Assembly (NCBI GenBank): GCA_023445495.1
Contig: JAEXLC010000265.1
Span: 1 to 27,696 of the forward strand
Length of the DNA: 27,696 bases
Direction of reading: 5' to 3'
DNA from: Pseudomonadota bacterium
GTDB lineage: Bacteria > Pseudomonadota > Alphaproteobacteria > Sphingomonadales > Sphingomonadaceae
The notes beneath the pieces are model-generated. The model saw nothing but the letters and a program-made list of their open reading frames with translations. It made no database searches and was not told where the DNA came from. A program made the translations under genes and the position numbers. Positions 23,342 through 27,696 of the stretch are shown here, piece after piece; position 1 is the stretch's first letter; each line of letters opens with the position of its first letter.

Positions 23342-24601
23342 TCAGGCCGTCAGCTTCGCCTCCAGCTCCTCGAGCGACTTGCCCTCGTTGCGCGGGGCGC
23401 CGAGCATGCCGATGATACCGCTGGCCGCGAGGAAGCCGGTGAGGATCCAGGCAAGCGTGGTGAAGCCGGTGGCGGTCAGCACCGGCACGAAGAAGCTCCA
23501 GATGCCGAGGCCAATGCGCACCACCGCGAACATCAGGCCCTGCGCGGTCGAGCGCAGCAGCGTCGGGAACATCTCCGAGCTCCACAGCTGGAAGAAGGAC
23601 TGGGCGCCGAAGCCCTGGCCGAACGCCATCAGGAAGACGTGGAGGATCGCCAGCGGCAGGGTGAGCGGGAACAGCGCGAGCAGCGACATGCCGACCACCT
23701 GGATCACCGCCGAGACGAGGAACATCGTCCGCTGGTTCAGCCGGTCGGAGAACTGCATGAACACCCCCCAGATCGACAGCATGCCGATCAGGAAGCTGAG
23801 CGTCTGGATCGCCACCGCGGTCGCCTGGCTGGCATCGCCGACGGTGCGCAGGATATAGGGGAAGAAGAAGCCGTTGGTGCCCGCCCACAGGTTCCACATG
23901 CCGTACATGCCGATCAGGAACGCCATCGAGCCGAGATAGCGCGGCTTGAACAGCGCGCTGATCCTGGCCGGCTCGATCTGCTTGTGCTCGTCGGCGGCCT
24001 GGGCTTCCAGCCAGCGCGGCGATTCCTGCATGCGCGAGCGCAGGAAGGTGAGGCCGATCGCGAGCAGGGCGAGGTGCGCGAAGACGATCCGCGCGCCGAG
24101 CAGCCCGAGCGGGGTCAGTATCAGGAACAGCAGCAGCACGACGACCGGGCCGAGATACCAGAGCACCTGCGCCACGCCGCTATGCTTGCCGCGTTTCCCC
24201 TTGGGCGCCATCTCGGCGATGATCGACCAGGAAGCGGGAATGTCCGCGCCGACCGCGAGGCCGACCAGGAAGAAGCCGAGCACGACCATCCAGGCGTTCA
24301 TCGCGAACACCAGCCACAGCATGCCGAACGCGTAGAACAGCATGTCGTACTGGTAGATCTTCTTGCGGCCGAACAGGTCGCACAGCCGCCCGCCGATCAG
24401 CGCGCCGACGCCGGCGGAGATCGCGTTCGGTCCGAAGGCGCCGATCAGCCCGACCGTATTGTTGTTGAGGTGATAGGCTTCCTGCCACAGCGCGAGCGCT
24501 GCCGATCCGGCGACGATCGATCCCGCGTCGATATAGTTCGCAAGGCCGGCGAGGATCGTGTTCCGCCAATCGTCCTTGTCCTGCGCATTCGTGCTGGCCA
24601 T
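23342..24601 (-). CDS. MFS sugar-porter family transporter
   Basis: 419 residues with about twelve transmembrane segments. Sugar-porter features: the GGRLCDLFGRKKIYQYD motif after TM2, ESPRWLEAQ in the central loop after TM6, and a matching SDRLNQRTMF motif in the second half. Conserved acidic residues lie in TM1 (ANYIDAGSIVAGS), as in proton-coupled inositol or sugar importers. The start at 24601 is preceded by AAAGGAGG about 11 bases upstream, slightly long spacing. It is transcribed divergently from the DUF5060 glycosidase gene and carries palindrome site B 27-39 bases before its start, so it should be regulated with the cluster. L-rhamnose or another released neutral sugar is the likely cargo; the ACS-type MFS may take acidic products. 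Confidence 0.88.
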   Translation of the reverse strand: MASTNAQDKDDWRNTILAGLANYIDAGSIVAGSAALALWQEAYHLNNNTVGLIGAFGPNAISAGVGALIGGRLCDLFGRKKIYQYDMLFYAFGMLWLVFAMNAWMVVLGFFLVGLAVGADIPASWSIIAEMAPKGKRGKHSGVAQVLWYLGPVVVLLLFLILTPLGLLGARIVFAHLALLAIGLTFLRSRMQESPRWLEAQAADEHKQIEPARISALFKPRYLGSMAFLIGMYGMWNLWAGTNGFFFPYILRTVGDASQATAVAIQTLSFLIGMLSIWGVFMQFSDRLNQRTMFLVSAVIQVVGMSLLALFPLTLPLAILHVFLMAFGQGFGAQSFFQLWSSEMFPTLLRSTAQGLMFAVVRIGLGIWSFFVPVLTATGFTTLAWILTGFLAASGIIGMLGAPRNEGKSLEELEAKLTA

Positions 24602-24627
24602 CGCCTGGCACCCCTCCTTTACAACAT

Positions 24628-24640
24628 ATGATAGTATTAT
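24628..24640. promoter_or_regulatory. Operator-like palindrome, site B (ATGATAGTATTAT)
   Basis: ATGATA-G-TATTAT, one change from the perfect site A. The symmetry extends outward with ACA (24624-24626) and TGT (24642-24644), giving a 21-base imperfect palindrome. It sits 27-39 bases before the sugar-porter start on the minus strand. Confidence 0.6.
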
Positions 24641-24674
24641 TTGTGACGCAGCCTAGCCGTGCCCGGAGGCGGGG

Positions 24675-24686
24675 GCAAGCGCTTGC
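24675..24686. promoter_or_regulatory. Perfect 12-bp palindrome of LacI-operator type
   Basis: GCAAGCGCTTGC is fully symmetric with the central CG and AAnCGnTT pattern typical of LacI/GalR-family operators. It lies midway between the divergent start codons at 24601 and 24804, between sites B and C, and is distinct from them. It may be a binding site for a second, sugar-responsive regulator. A GC-rich genome produces some such palindromes by chance. Confidence 0.45.
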
Positions 24687-24739
24687 AGCGCTTAGCGGAC
24701 GCCTTAATCATGGTTGTGCGGGTGGCGATTTCTAGTACG

Positions 24740-24752
24740 ATAATATTATTAT
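24740..24752. promoter_or_regulatory. Operator-like palindrome, site C (ATAATATTATTAT)
   Basis: Perfect ATAATA-T-TATTAT, identical to site A except for the central base, 52-64 bases before the DUF5060 glycosidase start. It overlaps -10-like sequence (GATAAT, TATAAA). With site B it makes the divergent region dually controlled by the same presumed repressor. Confidence 0.6.
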
Positions 24753-24803
24753 AAAGCGCGGCGCCTTTCCGGGGTGGATGCGGCAAATCTGGAGAGGGTT
24801 GGA

Positions 24804-26387
24804 ATGAAGATCACGCGACGGAACATGCTCGCCCAGACGATGGCGATCGGTGCCGCCACCTCCGCTCCCGCCATGGCTGCCGCAGCGCCGCGCACGGTCG
24901 AGCGCTGGGGCGTGTTCGAGATCGTGCTGAGCGGCCCGAGCACGGGCAATCCGTTCGTCGATGTGACGCTTGCCGCGGTCTTCGAAGGCGCGGGGAAGCA
25001 GATCCGCGTGCCCGGCTTCTATGACGGCGACGGCAGTTATCGCATCCGCTTCAGCCCGCCCGAGCTGGGCACGTGGCGCTGGCGCAGCGAGAGCAATGTC
25101 GGGGCGTTGGCAGGCAAGTCGGGCGAATTCACCGCGGTCGCGCCGGGCAAGGGCAATCGCGGGCCGGTCCGTGTCTCCAAGGATGGCTATCACTTCGCCT
25201 ATGCCGATGGCACGCCGTTCCGCCAGATCGGCACCACTTGCTACAGCTGGGCGCTCCAGTCCGACGCGAAATGCGCCGAGACGCTGAAGACGCTGGCCGG
25301 CGCGCCGTTCAACAAGATGCGGATGCTGGTGTTCCCCAATGTCCCGTCGGTCGCGACCAATCCGTTCGCACGCACCGGCGACGGGCCGCGCGACTGGGAT
25401 CCGGCGCGGTTCGATCCCGCCTATTTCCGCCGCTACGAGGATCGCATCCAGAAGCTGGGGGCGCTGGGGATCGAGGCGGATGTGATCCTCTACCACCCCT
25501 ATGACGAGAAGCGCGGCTATTCGGACATGCGGCGCGCCGATGACGAGCGCTATCTGCGCTATGTCGCCGCGCGCTTCGGTGCCTACCGCAACCTCTGGTG
25601 GTCGATGGCCAACGAGTACGACAATATCGAAACCAAGACGACCGCGGACTGGGACCATCTCTTCGAAGTGCTGGTCGCCGCCGATCCGCATGACCGGCTG
25701 CGCTCGATCCACCAGATCAACACCTATTACGACCATCGCAAGCCGTGGATCACCCATGCGAGCGTGCAGAATGGCGCGGCCGTCCTCGACGACCTGCGCG
25801 CCGAGCTGCACCGCGCCTTCGCGCTCAAGCCGGTGATCTTCGACGAGGTCGTCTATGAGGGGAACATCGCCAAGCGCTGGGGCAATCTCAGCGCCGAGGA
25901 CATGGTGCAGCGTTTCTGGTTCGGGCTGATCGGCGGCTGCTATGTCGGCCATAGCGAGACCTTCGCGGCCGATCGCAATGCCGACGGCTCCTGGCTGGGG
26001 CAGGGCGGCAGCCTGGTCGGGCACAGCGCGCCGCGGCTCGCCTTCCTGCGCCGGATCATGGAGGAGGGGCCGGTGCCCGGCGTCGAGCCGATCCAGGCCT
26101 GGTGGAACTATCATCTCGGCGGCCAGCAGAACGCTTACTATCTGCGCTATTTCGGCGCCGAGCAGCCGACCGAATGGCCGGTGGTGCTGCCCGGCAAGGG
26201 GCCGGACTCGCTGCAGAGCTACCGTATCGACATCATCGACACCTGGAACATGACGGTCACCCCGGTCGAGGGCGTGTTCAAGATGGCGAAGAAGAACGAC
26301 TATGACGTCCAGGATCCCGCGCGACCGACGGTGAAGCTGCCGGGCAAGCCGTGGATCGCGCTGCGGCTGGTCAAGGTGCAGGCATAG
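24804..26387 (+). CDS. Exported putative glycosidase with DUF5060 and DUF4038-like domains
   Basis: 527 residues. The N-terminus KITRRNMLAQ followed by a short Ala-rich segment (to about 28) looks like a twin-arginine signal. A beta-sandwich DUF5060-type domain spans about 32-115 (RWGVFEIVLSGP, GFYDGDGSYRIRFSPPELGTWRWR); an apiosidase-like TIM barrel about 125-420 (GYHFAYADGTPFRQIGTTCYSW, NKMRMLVFPN, LWWSMANEYDN with Glu271, and PVIFDEVVYEGN with Glu348 and Glu352 as nucleophile candidates); and a C-terminal beta domain (DUF5605-like), including WWNYHLGGQQNAYYLRYFG near 440. Proteins of this build are mostly uncharacterised glycoside hydrolases. The start is at 24804 after GGAGAGG. It is a distant third DUF4038-clan member in the locus and is followed two bases later by the esterase. 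Confidence 0.8.
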   Translation: MKITRRNMLAQTMAIGAATSAPAMAAAAPRTVERWGVFEIVLSGPSTGNPFVDVTLAAVFEGAGKQIRVPGFYDGDGSYRIRFSPPELGTWRWRSESNVGALAGKSGEFTAVAPGKGNRGPVRVSKDGYHFAYADGTPFRQIGTTCYSWALQSDAKCAETLKTLAGAPFNKMRMLVFPNVPSVATNPFARTGDGPRDWDPARFDPAYFRRYEDRIQKLGALGIEADVILYHPYDEKRGYSDMRRADDERYLRYVAARFGAYRNLWWSMANEYDNIETKTTADWDHLFEVLVAADPHDRLRSIHQINTYYDHRKPWITHASVQNGAAVLDDLRAELHRAFALKPVIFDEVVYEGNIAKRWGNLSAEDMVQRFWFGLIGGCYVGHSETFAADRNADGSWLGQGGSLVGHSAPRLAFLRRIMEEGPVPGVEPIQAWWNYHLGGQQNAYYLRYFGAEQPTEWPVVLPGKGPDSLQSYRIDIIDTWNMTVTPVEGVFKMAKKNDYDVQDPARPTVKLPGKPWIALRLVKVQA

Positions 26388-26389
26388 CC

Positions 26390-27643
26390 ATGCGGTACGC
26401 GCGCTTCTTCCTTGCGGCGGGGCTGTTGCTGGTCGCCCTGCCTGCCGCCGCGCAGAGCAATCGGGAGGTGTGGATCGACGCCTATCAGTCGAGCCCGGCC
26501 GATTATGATTTCGTCATCCCCAAGGAGATGAAACTCCCGCCCGAGACCCGTGAGCGCCTGCGCGACCGGCCGCCGGTGACGGGCACGCTGCGGATGCGCT
26601 TCGCGGTGGCGGCGGGCGGGCGGCAGGTCCGCATCCGCCTGTCGAATGAGGACGGTACGACCCCGCTGACTCTGGTTGCGGCCAGTGTCGGGATCGCCGC
26701 GACCGGTTTCGATGCGAAGCCCGGCACGCTGCGCCGGCTCAGCTTCGGCGGCGCGGGGCAGGTGACGCTCATAGCCGGTGCGCCGGTGCTCAGCGATCCC
26801 GTCGACCTCTCCGTTCCGGCAATGGGCGAGCTGGTGGTAAGCGTCCACATTCCGGCGGGGCTGAAGCTCAAGGGCTTCGGCAATGCGGTGATGGCGATGG
26901 GGGAGGGTGACCAGAGTCTCGCCGAGACGATCGCGGGTGCCGATACGATCATCGGCCGCCCACCGGTGAGCGGGGCGCTGGTGCGCACGGCCAGTCCGCC
27001 GCGCGTCATCGTCGCGCTGGGGGACTCGATCACAGATGGCAACCGGCCCGCGCTCGGCCAGCTGCACGGCTGGCCCGAACGGCTCAACCAGCGCATCGCC
27101 GCCGCGCCCGGCCGCCCGGCACTGGCGGTGATCAACGCCGGCATCGGCGGCAACCGCGTGCTCTCGACCAGCTGGGGCAAGGCGGCGCTGGCGCGGTTCG
27201 ACCGCGATGTCGCCCGCGTGCGGGGCGTATCGCATGTCATCCTGTTCGAAGGGATCAACGATATCGGCAATGGCGGATCGAGCACGATGTTCGGCAACAA
27301 CCCGCCGCTCGACGTGAACGAGCTGATCGCCGGCTACCGCCAGATCATCGCCCGGGCGCATGCCGCCAACATCAAGGTGGTGATGGGGACGCTGACGCCG
27401 TTCCAGGGCGCGGCGTCGTACACCGAAGCACGCGAGGCCCAGCGCCAGGCGGTCAATCGCTGGATCCGCACCTCGGGCGAGCCGGACGGCGTGATCGATT
27501 TCGACAAGGCCGTCCGCGATCCCGCCGCGCCGCTGCGGCTCCGCCCGGACTATGATTCCGGCGACCATATCCATCCGGGCGAAGCGGGCTATCGGGCGAT
27601 GGGCGACAGTGTCGACATCGCGGTGTTTGGGAAGGCGGGGTGA
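26390..27643 (+). CDS. Secreted SGNH/GDSL-family esterase
   Basis: 417 residues. Signal peptide 1-21 (LPAAA|QS). The first half (25-200) is a beta-rich module common in this branch; the second half (205-415) is the SGNH hydrolase: block I VALGDSITDGN with Ser213, block II NAGIGGN (Gly and Asn), block III FEGINDIGN with Asn290, and block V DHIHPGEAGY with Asp392 and His395. It should remove ester groups, for example acetyl groups from a glycan backbone (rhamnogalacturonan acetylesterases belong to the same superfamily), in the periplasm. The ATG at 26390 lies two bases after the upstream stop, so it is co-transcribed with the DUF5060 glycosidase; the open frame starts earlier but overlaps that gene. 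De-esterification before glycosidase attack fits the locus; ester and sugar specificity are not evident. Confidence 0.88.
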   Translation: MRYARFFLAAGLLLVALPAAAQSNREVWIDAYQSSPADYDFVIPKEMKLPPETRERLRDRPPVTGTLRMRFAVAAGGRQVRIRLSNEDGTTPLTLVAASVGIAATGFDAKPGTLRRLSFGGAGQVTLIAGAPVLSDPVDLSVPAMGELVVSVHIPAGLKLKGFGNAVMAMGEGDQSLAETIAGADTIIGRPPVSGALVRTASPPRVIVALGDSITDGNRPALGQLHGWPERLNQRIAAAPGRPALAVINAGIGGNRVLSTSWGKAALARFDRDVARVRGVSHVILFEGINDIGNGGSSTMFGNNPPLDVNELIAGYRQIIARAHAANIKVVMGTLTPFQGAASYTEAREAQRQAVNRWIRTSGEPDGVIDFDKAVRDPAAPLRLRPDYDSGDHIHPGEAGYRAMGDSVDIAVFGKAG

Positions 27644-27651
27644 CTTCCGCT

Positions 27652-27674
27652 CCCTCTCCCCTCCGGGGAGAGGG
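27652..27674. repeat. Palindromic repeat after the esterase gene
   Basis: Perfect 10-bp stem CCCTCTCCCC (27652-27661) and GGGGAGAGGG (27665-27674) with a TCC loop, followed by a partial repeat GGGGAGAGGGG. No T-run follows before the window ends. It resembles the hairpin at 1746-1766 and belongs to the same CCCTCTCCC repeat type; it may act as a weak terminator. Confidence 0.55.
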
Positions 27675-27696
27675 CCGGGGAGAGGGGCAGTGCGAC

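Overview
The window looks like a chromosomal segment of a high-GC alphaproteobacterium, most likely Sphingomonadales (Sphingomonas-like). The basis is a metZ-apaG pair of the type seen in that order, a large TonB-dependent receptor with a VVTGSRI-type TonB box and no SusD partner, dispersed GC-rich palindromic repeats, and an L-rhamnose pathway like the one characterised in Sphingomonas sp. SKA58. No database search was possible; all family calls are read from motifs and overall protein resemblance.

Layout. (1) 1-1772: tail terminator of an upstream gene, then metZ and apaG on the plus strand, which are housekeeping. (2) 1771-15372, minus strand: a ten-gene operon read from right to left: secreted apiosidase-like GH140/DUF4038 protein, L-rhamnonate dehydratase, diketo-acid hydrolase (FAH family), SDR, lactonase (amidohydrolase), GH78 alpha-L-rhamnosidase, an Asp/Glu-racemase-like protein, an MFS (anion:cation symporter type) transporter, a second apiosidase-like protein and a GH42 beta-galactosidase. 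Most junctions are 4-bp or 1-bp stop/start overlaps or gaps of a few bases. (3) 15589-17489, minus strand: L-lactate dehydrogenase plus L-rhamnose 1-dehydrogenase-like SDR. (4) 17836-22914, plus strand: a transketolase split into N and C subunits, then a 1034-residue TonB-dependent receptor. (5) 23342-24601, minus strand: an MFS sugar porter. (6) 24804-27643, plus strand: a DUF5060/DUF4038-type putative glycosidase with a Tat-like signal and an SGNH/GDSL esterase.

Regions 2-6 read as one carbohydrate utilisation locus. Proposed flow: the receptor takes a rhamnose-containing (and perhaps apiose-containing) plant glycan or glycoside across the outer membrane; the exported esterase, GH42 and DUF4038 enzymes trim it in the periplasm; MFS proteins carry products inward; GH78, which has no signal peptide, releases L-rhamnose in the cytoplasm. 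L-rhamnose then goes through L-rhamnonolactone, L-rhamnonate, 2-keto-3-deoxy-L-rhamnonate and 2,4-diketo-3-deoxy-L-rhamnonate to pyruvate plus L-lactate, and the lactate dehydrogenase oxidises the lactate. The split transketolase may process a second sugar; apiose is a candidate, but no apiose isomerase or kinase is present.

The four main cluster promoter regions (15.4, 17.8, 24.63 and 24.74 kb) carry variants of one AT-rich palindrome, ATAATA-N-TATTAT, located about 27-71 bases before the start codons. This suggests a single repressor regulon whose regulator is not in the window. A separate perfect palindrome of LacI-operator type lies in the divergent 24.6-24.8 kb region. The least explained gene is the Asp/Glu-racemase-like protein, which keeps one active-site-type cysteine but lacks the second.
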